Assembly (NCBI RefSeq): GCF_000424145.1
Contig: NZ_KE384138.1
Span: forward strand, 262,104-326,103
Direction of reading: 5' to 3'
Source of the DNA: Butyrivibrio sp. AC2005
Lineage (GTDB): Bacteria; Bacillota; Clostridia; Lachnospirales; Lachnospiraceae
Length of the DNA stretch: 64,000 bases
Part shown: one piece after another, positions 50,531 to 59,310 of the stretch
Layout of the letters: each line of letters opens with the position of its first letter
Position numbering within the stretch: the stretch's first letter is position 1
Notes under the pieces: generated by a model
What the model was told of the DNA's origin: nothing
The model's input: only the letters and a program-made list of their open reading frames with translations
The model's database searches: none
Program-made: the position numbers and the translations under genes

Positions 50531-50573
50531 AAAAAAATCCCCGAAAATGGCTGAACCAAAGCCATTTCCGGGG
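50531..50573 (-). terminator. Terminator at the end of the valS-to-carboxypeptidase gene series
   Basis: CCCCGAAAATGGCT (50539-50552) pairs with AGCCATTTCCGGGG (50560-50573), then seven Ts on the minus strand. The plus strand also has a T-rich tail, so it may serve the convergent PH-domain gene as well. Confidence 0.9.
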
Positions 50574-50583
50574 CGTATTATTT

Positions 50584-51714
50584 TTAGTTCAAATATGTTT
50601 CGTAGATTTCTACCTGGTCGTAGATGCAGCGCCAGGAGCTCCAGGCATTGGCGGATACACAGATGTAGTGACCACCGCTGTTAGATATTGAATAGCTTGC
50701 TGCACAGCAACCTGACTGATTTACAAAGCCTGTCTTTGCACACAGAACAGTTCCGTGAGTATCCTTATCCTCTATTCTTCTGAGGAACCAGTTGGATATT
50801 GTCATGCCCTCAGGATGCTGCTCCGTAGGACTTGTGGTGTATTTGTGTGCTGAAAGGATTTCCCTTGCAAGGTCATTTTCTACTGCTGCCTTCAAAATCA
50901 TAGCCATATCAGTAAGTGTGCAGTAATGATTTTCATCATATATTCCAACACAGTTTGTAAAGTGTGCAGAATCTGAAAGACCAAGCTCCTCAAGCTTCTG
51001 GTTCATCAAATCAACAAAAGCTTCATGTGATCCGGCAACATAGGTTGCAAGACCGATTGCCGCATCAGCTCCTGACGGAAGAATTGTTCCGTACATGAGA
51101 TCCCTTACTGTTACAGTTTCATCCACTTCAAAGCCTACGATGCTGCATTCATTTGAAAAAGAATAGTCTGTAATGTCCCTTGTTATGGTGAAGGTATCAT
51201 CCAGATTCTCAACATGCTCTGCAGCGACTAAAATTGTAAGAATCTTAGTCATTGAAGCAGGGGAAATTCTTACATCCGAAGCCTTTTTAGCTATGACCTC
51301 TGCCTTATCCACATCAATAAGAATCGCATTTTCACTTATGACATCTTCACTTACTATTTCTGCTGTGGAACCTGTGGTTTCAACAGTATAACCACGGGCA
51401 AAGCTCTGAACCTCGGGAGATCTCTCATCGACCTCCTCAACCGGCTCCGGCTCAGGTTCTTCCTCAACTACCTCCTGCTGAGTCTCAACCGGAAGGTCTT
51501 CCTCCGGGATACTCTCGGCTATTGTTGATATATCTTCAGCCTCACTGCTTTCATCATTCTTTTTATGCAAAACCAAAAAAATTACAGCTATGGTGGTTAT
51601 CAGTACAAGCGCGGCACATACACCGGCTATAACAAATCCCTTTATTTTTTTCTTTCTGGGTTTGCGACCTATATAATAGCTGTTGTCTAATGTTCTGTAA
51701 CGTTTTTTTCCCAA
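50584..51714 (-). CDS. D-alanyl-D-alanine carboxypeptidase (DacA/PBP5-like), membrane anchored
   Basis: The 376-residue protein has a basic start (MGKKRYRTLD), one transmembrane helix (about 27-48), a Glu/Pro-rich linker (55-98) and a peptidase S11 domain with SMTK (active Ser), SGADAA (usual SGN changed to SGA) and KTG (AKTGFVNQSG). It trims the terminal D-Ala of peptidoglycan stem peptides. The only possible start in frame is TTG at 51714: an in-frame stop lies nine bases upstream. AAGGAG is just two bases from this TTG, unusually close. The C-terminal PBP5 domain is absent. Confidence 0.9.
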   Translation of the reverse strand: MGKKRYRTLDNSYYIGRKPRKKKIKGFVIAGVCAALVLITTIAVIFLVLHKKNDESSEAEDISTIAESIPEEDLPVETQQEVVEEEPEPEPVEEVDERSPEVQSFARGYTVETTGSTAEIVSEDVISENAILIDVDKAEVIAKKASDVRISPASMTKILTILVAAEHVENLDDTFTITRDITDYSFSNECSIVGFEVDETVTVRDLMYGTILPSGADAAIGLATYVAGSHEAFVDLMNQKLEELGLSDSAHFTNCVGIYDENHYCTLTDMAMILKAAVENDLAREILSAHKYTTSPTEQHPEGMTISNWFLRRIEDKDTHGTVLCAKTGFVNQSGCCAASYSISNSGGHYICVSANAWSSWRCIYDQVEIYETYLN

Positions 51715-51720
51715 TACTCC

Positions 51721-52785
51721 TTACCTTGTAGAAAGAAAGATTTCCTCTCTTTCCGCATCCGCATCATCTGGATACGCCTTCCTATATTTTTCCATTAATG
51801 TTTTAGCCTGGGCAAAATTGCCTGCATGCTCATAAGCAGTTATCTCGTTCATAAGAAGTGCTCTGCTGTAGTCACTGTTCCCAAGCGCCAGACCAGCCTC
51901 AAAAGAAGTAACTGCTCCTTCATAGTCCCCCATATTTAACTGGCAGAGTCCAAGCTGATTGTAGATGTCCGGATGGTCCGAATCTTCAGCCAGGAATGTT
52001 TTATATACACTGATGGCATAGTTGAAGTCGCCCTGTTTTTCTCCTGTCTGCCCCAGAAGAAGCACCACAGGCGCCTTCTCCGTCTCTCTCTCATTTCTTG
52101 CAAGCTCAAGATAACTCTGTGCATCAGCATTGTTGCCAAGATAATATGAAATCTGTCCCTTTTCATAATTGGTCATGTTGGGGTCAGTATTATTCAGGCA
52201 CGATTGCAATATCTCTTTTGCTTCCTCCTCATAACCGCTTGCGGATAATGCTTTGTAAATCATTATCCTGAGGTCATAATTCCTTGGAGAAAGGGTCATT
52301 GCCTTATTAAAATCCACTACTGCTCCGTCATGATCAGTACTATAAAGCTTGGTCAGACCTCTCATATAATAAGCGTCTTTATCTTTCTTTCTGAGAGCCA
52401 GGATCGCATCATATACTTTCTCGGCTTCATCATATTTTTCAAGCTTCATATATGTATCAGCCAGATAGAAATTAGTGTCAAAATCCATGTCCCCGGGTAT
52501 TCCGCTTGTAGCAGCAAGAGATTTAAGAAAATCGTCTATTGCCTCATCGTACTGCCCAAGATTTCTGTTAAGAATTCCGCTGGCCCTGTATAGAAGTCTG
52601 TCATTCTCTCCTGCAGCCTTTGCCGCTTCGAAACACTCGGCAGCCTCCTCGTACTCATGACTATTTATATGAGCAAGCCCAAGATCAACATTTTTATGAC
52701 TGGACATGCTTCCGCAACCAGTACCAATCAGCAGTGTTCCCAACAAAATTGTAAGTGCGGCTGATTTTTTCCTTGATACCGCCAT
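51721..52785 (-). CDS. TPR-repeat lipoprotein
   Basis: The 354-residue protein has a lipoprotein signal (LLIGTGCGS, Cys about 25) followed by about eight tetratricopeptide repeats (for example HEYEEAAECFEAAKAAGEND, KYDEAEKVYDAILALRKKD, GDYEGAVTSFEAGLALGNSD). It should sit on the outer face of the membrane as a protein-protein scaffold. GGGGAGAG precedes ATG 52785. It is 6 bp before the carboxypeptidase gene, suggesting a shared role in wall assembly. Confidence 0.88.
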   Translation of the reverse strand: MAVSRKKSAALTILLGTLLIGTGCGSMSSHKNVDLGLAHINSHEYEEAAECFEAAKAAGENDRLLYRASGILNRNLGQYDEAIDDFLKSLAATSGIPGDMDFDTNFYLADTYMKLEKYDEAEKVYDAILALRKKDKDAYYMRGLTKLYSTDHDGAVVDFNKAMTLSPRNYDLRIMIYKALSASGYEEEAKEILQSCLNNTDPNMTNYEKGQISYYLGNNADAQSYLELARNERETEKAPVVLLLGQTGEKQGDFNYAISVYKTFLAEDSDHPDIYNQLGLCQLNMGDYEGAVTSFEAGLALGNSDYSRALLMNEITAYEHAGNFAQAKTLMEKYRKAYPDDADAEREEIFLSTR

Positions 52786-52812
52786 TTTCACTCTCCCCAC
52801 CTGTCGTAGCTT

Positions 52813-53187
52813 TTACTTTAAATACGCAATAATCTCTACTTCGCAAAGAACATCCTTGGGAAGCTTCTTAACTGCTACGCAGCTTCTTGCAGGCTTACTT
52901 GTAAAGTACTTCTCATAAACTGCGTTAAACTCAGCAAAATCAGACATTTCTGCAAGGAAGCAGGTTGTCTTTACTACATGGTCAAAATCTGTCTCTGCTG
53001 CCTTGAGAATTTCACCTATATTGCGGCAAACGAGATCTGCCTGTTCCTTAATATCATTTCCTTCTATATTTCCTGTTGCAGGATTTATCGGAATCTGTCC
53101 TGAAGCGTAGAGGAAATCCCCCGCCTTGATTGCCTGTGAATAAGGTCCTATTGCTGCCGGTGCCTTGTCTGTTGATACGTACTGCAT
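52813..53187 (-). CDS. ridA: RidA-family enamine/imine deaminase
   Basis: The 124-residue protein has the complete YjgF/RidA fold, with AIGPYSQAIKAGDFLYASGQIP, the RNIGEILKAA helix and the C-terminal motif ARSCVAVKKLPKDVLCEVEIIAY containing the conserved Arg and Glu. RidA clears reactive enamines formed by PLP enzymes. AAGGAGGAT precedes ATG 53187. The leader contains a fragment of the GC-rich repeat. Confidence 0.93.
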   Translation of the reverse strand: MQYVSTDKAPAAIGPYSQAIKAGDFLYASGQIPINPATGNIEGNDIKEQADLVCRNIGEILKAAETDFDHVVKTTCFLAEMSDFAEFNAVYEKYFTSKPARSCVAVKKLPKDVLCEVEIIAYLK

Positions 53188-53213
53188 TTTTTCATCCTCC
53201 TTCGTGTAAATCA

Positions 53214-53236
53214 TCTTTCCCCCAAGGGGAAGGCTT
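53214..53236. repeat. GC-rich dispersed repeat, fragment (copy 4)
   Basis: CTTTCCCCCAAGGGGAAGGC is the terminal palindrome of the repeat family, without the CCCCTCATCCG half, lying between two co-oriented genes. Confidence 0.65.
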
Positions 53237-53266
53237 TTTTATATTATCATTCAATTAGGGAAAATG

Positions 53267-53512
53267 TTAGTCTTGTTTATCAGAATCGAAAGCGGCCGTT
53301 ACATAGAAACCGCGATCGTTTTCTTCAACCTTTAATACCACGCCCTTGCGCTCGCTCATTCTCTCCCTGAAGGGATAATTGGCTGACATAGCAAGTGACG
53401 GATCTATCGTATAATACACGTTACTGGGAAGTTCTCCCTCGGTAACAGTGATCTCGTCGCCTTCCTTTAAAAGTCCCGGGCGCTCCATCTTAAAAACCAT
53501 CTCTCTGACCAT
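53267..53512 (-). CDS. Small protein of unknown function, 81 residues
   Basis: A soluble beta-rich protein (MVREMVFKMERPGLLKEGDEITVTEG...) with an EGDEITV turn and a KGVVLKVEENDRGFYVTAAF end, which suggests a small barrel. GGAGAAGGAA precedes ATG 53512; the seven-codon upstream extension is unlikely. It lies in the long minus-strand series between the SGNH and ridA genes. Family not recognised. Confidence 0.75.
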   Translation of the reverse strand: MVREMVFKMERPGLLKEGDEITVTEGELPSNVYYTIDPSLAMSANYPFRERMSERKGVVLKVEENDRGFYVTAAFDSDKQD

Positions 53513-53593
53513 ATTTTTCCTTCTCCAGAGCACTTGTCAGTGTAATTATTTTTTATAATTCCAGGCAATATTGCTTAGATTATAATCTGCTAT

Positions 53594-54829
53594 TTACTGA
53601 GGATTCTCCGCATTTTCAGCCTCTCTGCTCTCTATCTCCTGCTGGAGCAGCTGCTGTGTCTGTTCGAGATCCTTCTCTTTTACGAAAGCATGATTCTTTA
53701 AATAATCATACCATAATGAGTAGGACTTCGCTTTCAAATGAACATTATCAAATGACAAGTCCTGTCTCAACGCCCCGTTTTCATCATCGGTAGCTTCATT
53801 CATATCAATATAAAATACATGCTCGCCATCCGCTAATGTAGATAGCACCGCATTTCTGTCATTTATAGTAGAGTTCTTGAAAACTCTGTCGCTGCTGCTC
53901 TTAGAGTGAGTAACATGCATGATGCCCTGAATAATGATAATTGCATCAGGCTGCAGCTCTCTTATTTTATTAACCACCTCGCCATAGACTTCAGCATACT
54001 GTTCATGTGTACGGCTGCCAAGCTCATTGAGGCCAAGCATTATGTATATCTTAGCAAATTGTTTTCTTGAAAGTGCTTCCTCTACAGTTACCTTTTCTTT
54101 CGGAAGCTCTTCCTCCGGTATGTCTGTGCCCTCCTCAGTCTTTACAGGCACTACAACAAATTCTTTATCATCAAGTCCGAATATGGTGAGTGAGACCTTA
54201 GCATAGAAAGTACCATGTCCCTTAAGCTCTTCGCAGTACTCTGACAAGCCGACTGTCCTTGAATCTCCTATGAAAAGTGCATCATCGAAGTATGAATCGG
54301 GAACAGCGGTCATAACATAGTTGTCTTTTTCAGGTTCGGGTTCAGGTGCAGGCTCTTCTATATCACCTTCTGTCGCTTCAACATCGCCGCCTGACACTTC
54401 ACCTGAAGGCTCGCCTTCTGCTATATCACTATCTGCATCTCCGTCTGAAACCGCAGTATCTGTAGGAGCATCAGCAACTTCACTTCCGGCATCTCCTGAA
54501 GATACCACTTCTTCTACGGCTTCTGAAGAGTTACCATCAGTCACTTCCTGCTCTGCATTAGTATTCTGCATCTCATCCGTGTTTTCAGAATTATCGGTAG
54601 TTTCATTATCTCCCGCAGCTCCGAATAAATTTTTGCGTACAAGTTCTATGAGATAAGGTTGCTGTCCCTCCGCTATACGACGAAGAGTCAGCGACATAAT
54701 CGGTGCATCAAAAGAGTCATATTCAATTTCTTCATATGCGCTGTTTTGTCCAAGAGCGGAATCCACAGTAAATAATAGTGCTACTACCAGAATTCCCATG
54801 GACAAAATGTGCTGAAAAAATGTTTTCAT
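53594..54829 (-). CDS. SGNH-hydrolase-like extracellular protein, partner of the MBOAT acyltransferase
   Basis: The 411-residue protein has an N-terminal membrane helix (about 7-26), a low-complexity acidic Ser/Asp/Glu/Gly linker (about 75-165) and an SGNH/GDSL-like domain: block I FIGDSRTVGL (Ser nucleophile), block III LGLNELGSR and block V region FDNVHLKAK (Asp/His). Together with the MBOAT gene 22 bp upstream it forms an O-acetyl transfer pair like AlgI with AlgJ/X or PatA with PatB. The substrate, peptidoglycan or another surface polymer, is not determined. Confidence 0.88.
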   Translation of the reverse strand: MKTFFQHILSMGILVVALLFTVDSALGQNSAYEEIEYDSFDAPIMSLTLRRIAEGQQPYLIELVRKNLFGAAGDNETTDNSENTDEMQNTNAEQEVTDGNSSEAVEEVVSSGDAGSEVADAPTDTAVSDGDADSDIAEGEPSGEVSGGDVEATEGDIEEPAPEPEPEKDNYVMTAVPDSYFDDALFIGDSRTVGLSEYCEELKGHGTFYAKVSLTIFGLDDKEFVVVPVKTEEGTDIPEEELPKEKVTVEEALSRKQFAKIYIMLGLNELGSRTHEQYAEVYGEVVNKIRELQPDAIIIIQGIMHVTHSKSSSDRVFKNSTINDRNAVLSTLADGEHVFYIDMNEATDDENGALRQDLSFDNVHLKAKSYSLWYDYLKNHAFVKEKDLEQTQQLLQQEIESREAENAENPQ

Positions 54830-54851
54830 ACTCTGCCCTATTTATTGCTGT

Positions 54852-56249
54852 TTAAAAGTTAACATACATGAACGGATTACCGGCCTTAGTTGATACAATC
54901 GTTACGCATACCCAGAAAAGAATGAGCATCATAACCCTCATAGGCCAATCCTTCCTGCGCTTTACAATATTACTATATATCCCCGGAAAAAGGAGCATAA
55001 GGCCCGCAAGAAGAAAGCCCCAGTATGTCGATAACAATTTAGCAAAATCTCCGGGATTTACAGCTATTCCTGCTCCGTTAACAGGAAAAAGTCTTCCCAT
55101 ATAATTATACAGGTCTTCCTTAACAGGAAGTGCAAAAATCACCCAGGTTATAGGAATAATTATAAGCACATTTATTCTTCCGATAACAGCAAGAAGCTTT
55201 TCATTGGAAGACCATACAAATTTTTCCATAACTATCATAACAAGGAGAGCGCCTGCCCAAACTATGAAATTGAGCGTAACTCCGTGCCATAATCCTGTAA
55301 GTGCCCATACAACAAAAAGATTTCTTATGGTATTACTCTTGCTTTCCCTGCTTCCTCCCATAGGAAAATATACATAATCGCGAAACCATGATCCAAGGGT
55401 CATATGCCATCTTCTATAAAACTCACCAACCGTTTTGGAAGCATATGGGTGGTCAAAGTTTTTTATAAAAGGAAATCCCAGCATCACGCCAATGCCTGCT
55501 GCCATCAGGGAATATCCCCAGAAATCGAAATAAAGGTTAAGTGAGTAACAGACAACTCCTGCCCACGCCAAAGGAGTGGAAATACTCTCATATCCTATAG
55601 TTCCTATATCATTCCACATTGCTGCAAGATAATCTGCGAGCAGAGCCTTCATTGCAAAGCCCAGTGTGAAGAATACAAGTCCCTCCTCAATCTTATCGAG
55701 GTGAAGGTGAATTCTGTCCTTAAACACCAGAAATCTGTCCTCTGTTCCTGATAAGACCTTATTCTTTTCAAAATCGCAGTAGCGCATTATCGGTCCCGAC
55801 ATAAGCTGAGGGAACATGGAAAAATATGCAGCCACAGCAAAAATTCCGGGGCACTTTTTTATTTTGCCCTTATACAGATCAGCCTGATAGCTCACCATCT
55901 TGAATGTAAAAAAGCTGATTCCGAGTGGAAGTCCGGAAATTTTACCATACCCCGAAAGGAACTTGAAGGAAAGAAGCAGGATTACATCAGCCGCTATAAT
56001 AAAAATCAAGGCGGGCTTACTGTGTGCCTGACATCTATATGAAAAAATGAGATTAACTATAACCGCAACTGCAAAAATGCCCATGCTCTTCGGATCCCCG
56101 AAAGCATAAAATGCAAGGCTGCCCACAAAGAGAACAAAAGGACGCAGCCTTGATGGCAATACATAATATGCAATAAGAAATATCGGAAGAAATCTAAAGA
56201 TAAACGATAATTCCGAAAAATTTGTTATGTTTGGGTTAATTTGAGGCAT
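54852..56249 (-). CDS. MBOAT-family O-acyltransferase (AlgI/DltB/PatA-like)
   Basis: The 465-residue polytopic protein has about ten membrane helices and the MBOAT core: FFTFKMVSYQADLYKG, MFPQLMSGPIMRY, DFWGYSLMAAGIGVMLGF, YRRWHMTLGSWFRDYVYFPMGG and the invariant His in GLWHGVTLNFIVWG. It should move an acetyl group across the membrane to the SGNH protein encoded next. It overlaps the upstream TPR gene by 14 bp. Confidence 0.94.
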   Translation of the reverse strand: MPQINPNITNFSELSFIFRFLPIFLIAYYVLPSRLRPFVLFVGSLAFYAFGDPKSMGIFAVAVIVNLIFSYRCQAHSKPALIFIIAADVILLLSFKFLSGYGKISGLPLGISFFTFKMVSYQADLYKGKIKKCPGIFAVAAYFSMFPQLMSGPIMRYCDFEKNKVLSGTEDRFLVFKDRIHLHLDKIEEGLVFFTLGFAMKALLADYLAAMWNDIGTIGYESISTPLAWAGVVCYSLNLYFDFWGYSLMAAGIGVMLGFPFIKNFDHPYASKTVGEFYRRWHMTLGSWFRDYVYFPMGGSRESKSNTIRNLFVVWALTGLWHGVTLNFIVWAGALLVMIVMEKFVWSSNEKLLAVIGRINVLIIIPITWVIFALPVKEDLYNYMGRLFPVNGAGIAVNPGDFAKLLSTYWGFLLAGLMLLFPGIYSNIVKRRKDWPMRVMMLILFWVCVTIVSTKAGNPFMYVNF

Positions 56250-57648
56250 TATTAATCTCTGCTAATTTTGTCTCGGCGGAGCTTGCGCTACCTGTATCCG
56301 AGAAATCATTAATCACCTGGTCATAAACGACCTTGGCGTTATCAGTGTCACCGCTTTCATAATAGGCATTTCCTAAATTATAAAGTGCGTCAACATTGGT
56401 GTTATCATACTGAAATGCCTTTGATAATGCTCTGATCGCTGTCTCGTAATCCTGATTGCGATAAGCATCATATCCGGTTGCATAACTTCTTTTTGAAAGC
56501 TCAGTTCCTACAAGCACCATAAATGAATTATAAAGATCTGTAAACTGAGTGGAAGCACCACCCTCTATATTGTTAAGATCGATGGCGTCCATCTTTTCCT
56601 GTACAGCATCCATGTCATCGGAATTATTAAGATAAATCGAAACTGCAGCCATAAGATCATTATCTGCTGATCCTGAGCTACCGTTTTCCTCATATGAGCT
56701 CATCTCACTCTTGAGAGACTCAAGCTCTGAATTAAGAGAAGCAATCTGCTGCTCATACTCTCCCATCTTTGCAGATTTTGAATCCGACTCCTCACTTATT
56801 GAAGCAATCTGCTCTCTGAAGCTGGCATTCATCGACTGAATTCTTGCAGGTAATATCAGATAATATGCAGCTGCAATTCCAAGAACTACGCCCAGAACAA
56901 TGCCCCATATAGAGCCGCTTCTTGTAAATACATTTGATCTCACAGGCTGGATTATAGTCTCATTTCCACTTGTATATCTGACAACACCATTTTTCTTGTC
57001 GTTATTTTCATCACTGCTCTTGGCATCCTGAGGAAGCATCATAGCCTCAGCTTCCTTAAGGTATCTCTGTGCCATTACATTTCCGGTATCAAGCTTAAGA
57101 CTCTTTTGTGCCTCTGTCTTAGCCTTGGCATAATTGCCGTTGTTCAGATATAAAAGTGCAAGCAAAAGATGCGCCCTTATAAATCCGGGATTCATTGACA
57201 GAACCTTCTTAAGCTGTATAACAGCCATGTCAAGTCTGTCCTGATGGCAGTGATTAAGCGCAATATTGAACTTTTTGATAGTCTGGTTAAAAGTCTCAAG
57301 ACGTGAAGGATCATTTCTAACCAGATCCATATAATCATCTGCTGCATTTTCATCGGGCTTAAGGTTCTTACTAATAACCCATTCACTAAGTGCAGCAACA
57401 ACCTCTCCACATTCATAATAGACCAGTCCTAAAAGGTTTCTGGCCTGAATATTACTCTTATTAAGTTTCAAACTCTGGTGTAGCGATTCTATAGCTCCCG
57501 AAAGGTCTCTAACCTCGGCACGTTCCAACCCCTCATTGTAATAACGGTTGGAAAGCGAAATTATTCGTTTATAAACCTTAACCGCAGCACCACAATTCGG
57601 ACAGTATTCGCGCTCAGTGAGCTCTGCCCCACATTGATAACATTTCAT
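56236..57648 (-). CDS. Zinc-ribbon and TPR membrane protein
   Basis: The 470-residue protein starts with a zinc ribbon (MKCYQCGAELTEREYCPNCGA: two CxxC pairs), then cytoplasmic TPRs (about 25-195), one membrane helix (about 243-262), a coiled coil (about 265-320; SISEESDSKSAKMGEYEQQIASLNSELESLKSEMSS) and two more TPRs outside (about 390-465). This layout suggests a scaffold spanning the membrane. It overlaps the MBOAT start by 14 bp, so the two are coupled and probably function together. Confidence 0.9.
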   Translation of the reverse strand: MKCYQCGAELTEREYCPNCGAAVKVYKRIISLSNRYYNEGLERAEVRDLSGAIESLHQSLKLNKSNIQARNLLGLVYYECGEVVAALSEWVISKNLKPDENAADDYMDLVRNDPSRLETFNQTIKKFNIALNHCHQDRLDMAVIQLKKVLSMNPGFIRAHLLLALLYLNNGNYAKAKTEAQKSLKLDTGNVMAQRYLKEAEAMMLPQDAKSSDENNDKKNGVVRYTSGNETIIQPVRSNVFTRSGSIWGIVLGVVLGIAAAYYLILPARIQSMNASFREQIASISEESDSKSAKMGEYEQQIASLNSELESLKSEMSSYEENGSSGSADNDLMAAVSIYLNNSDDMDAVQEKMDAIDLNNIEGGASTQFTDLYNSFMVLVGTELSKRSYATGYDAYRNQDYETAIRALSKAFQYDNTNVDALYNLGNAYYESGDTDNAKVVYDQVINDFSDTGSASSAETKLAEINNASN

Positions 57649-57688
57649 AATAGAAGTTTGTCCTCTCTATCCTTAGCTATAGATTAGA

Positions 57689-57859
57689 TTACTGACGCGG
57701 ACGTGTCTGACGTCCCATCTCCTCAGCCTTTGCATCCTTAAACAGGCCTACAAGTACATCGGCCATATCATCGAGATCCTGGTTATAGATTATCTCCTCA
57801 GCGTCCTCTATCTCAAGGCTGGGACGAAACTTCTTAAGTTCATTCTCAAAATTAATCAT
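57689..57859 (-). CDS. Small protein, 56 residues, of unknown function
   Basis: The frame starts at ATG 57859 after a TTGGAG site and reads MINFENELKKFRPSLEIEDA, continues with an acidic helix (EEIIYNQDLDDMADVLVGLF) and ends RQTRPRQ. It fills the gap between folC (stop 57900) and the zinc-ribbon/TPR gene (start 57648) with normal spacing on both sides, so it is very likely a real gene of the unit. Family not recognised. Confidence 0.8.
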   Translation of the reverse strand: MINFENELKKFRPSLEIEDAEEIIYNQDLDDMADVLVGLFKDAKAEEMGRQTRPRQ

Positions 57860-57899
57860 TGTAAAGCTCCAACTTTAACTCATAAGAAACCACAAATTA

Positions 57900-59300
57900 T
57901 CAGTGACCGGGCATTATTCCCAGTGATTCTCTAACCTGCCCAACCAGGTACAATGAGCCTGCTGCAAATACAACATCTCCGGCTCCTCTGTCAGTAATAA
58001 TGTCCATAAGAGCATCTCTGACACTAGTGTAATAAGAGAATCTGATATCAGGTTTATCTTTAAAATGACGCATCTCCGATTCAAAAGCCGCACGCAGCTG
58101 AGATTCGGAAACCGATCTTCCTGTCTCAAGGACAGATACACAAATTCTGTCAAACAATCTGCTCTCAAGAATCTGTCTGATCATCAGATGGTACTGTTTG
58201 TCTGCAACTGCTCCAAACAAGAGTATTCTTTTCTTATCACAGGGCACATTACCCGCACAGTCAAGAAAAGCCTCCATACCATCGACATTATGAGCACCAT
58301 CGACATAAATTCCGGGAAGAATCAGTTCCATTCTTCCGCCCCACTTAGCCTTCCTAAGGCCATAGCTTATGTCATCATCGGTTATATTCACTCCAATGTC
58401 CCTGAGGGCTCTGGTGCACATTATCGCAATTGCGGCATTCTCTGTTTGAAATTTGGCAATAGATTGCAAACGAAGACCGCAATATTTATCATACTGAGAT
58501 TCATAGGAAAAATCAATGCAAATATTCCCTGCATCGTCAGGAGTGGTATTTATCTCTGTAACAAATTCAGGTTCAACCCTATATACCCTGGCTGAAAGCT
58601 CATCCGCTCTTTTTTCTATAACATCAGTACTCATATCACGTCTGTTATAAACTACGACCGGTGTATCTTTGCGAATGATTCCCGCTTTTTCACCGGCTAT
58701 CTCGGAAATAGTATTTCCAAGGTACTGCATATGATCAAGACCTATCTCTGTTATAACATCAAGGACAGGCGCATGAACACTGTTTGTAGCATCAAGTCTT
58801 CCTCCAAGTCCTGTCTCAAGAACAAGGTAATCCACGGGATACTTCTCATAAAGAAGCATCGCCATAAAAAACAGAAACTCGAAATAAGTAGGAAAATACT
58901 TTTCTGCTTCGTAATCCCTTATTTTTTTTATAAGATCTGCAAATATCTCACAGAAAATCGAATCCTCAATGGGCATTCCGTTTATGCAGAATCTCTCCGT
59001 AACTTTTACAAGGTGCGGCGAGGTAAACATTCCAACCTTAAAACCTGCCTGCCTTAAAATCTCAGACAGGTAATTGCACACAGATCCTTTACCGTTTGTA
59101 CCGGCAACATGGATAATGTGCATCTTAAGATCGGGACTTCCTATATATTCAAGGAATTTACGTGTATCCTCAACCGAATGCTTTTCAGTGAAGGCCGGAA
59201 TCTGATCCACAAAGCGATCACATTCATAAAATCCAAGCCTTTCTCCATTATCAAGACGCTCAAGCATATCGGAGGCATATTTTGTAAAATCTTCACTCAT
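57900..59300 (-). CDS. folC: Folylpolyglutamate synthase/dihydrofolate synthase
   Basis: FolC adds glutamate to (dihydro)folates. The 466-residue protein has MHIIHVAGTNGKGSVCNYL (P-loop), GLFTSPHLVKVTERF-like MFTSPHLVKVTERFCING, LVLETGLGGRLDATN, ITEIGLDHMQYLG and VDGAHNVDGM, all typical of Mur-ligase-like FolC. ATG 59300 is 10 bp after valS ends; its ribosome binding site is weak. A TTG ten codons upstream, inside valS, is an alternative start. Confidence 0.95.
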   Translation of the reverse strand: MSEDFTKYASDMLERLDNGERLGFYECDRFVDQIPAFTEKHSVEDTRKFLEYIGSPDLKMHIIHVAGTNGKGSVCNYLSEILRQAGFKVGMFTSPHLVKVTERFCINGMPIEDSIFCEIFADLIKKIRDYEAEKYFPTYFEFLFFMAMLLYEKYPVDYLVLETGLGGRLDATNSVHAPVLDVITEIGLDHMQYLGNTISEIAGEKAGIIRKDTPVVVYNRRDMSTDVIEKRADELSARVYRVEPEFVTEINTTPDDAGNICIDFSYESQYDKYCGLRLQSIAKFQTENAAIAIMCTRALRDIGVNITDDDISYGLRKAKWGGRMELILPGIYVDGAHNVDGMEAFLDCAGNVPCDKKRILLFGAVADKQYHLMIRQILESRLFDRICVSVLETGRSVSESQLRAAFESEMRHFKDKPDIRFSYYTSVRDALMDIITDRGAGDVVFAAGSLYLVGQVRESLGIMPGH

Positions 59301-59310
59301 AGTTCTATCG

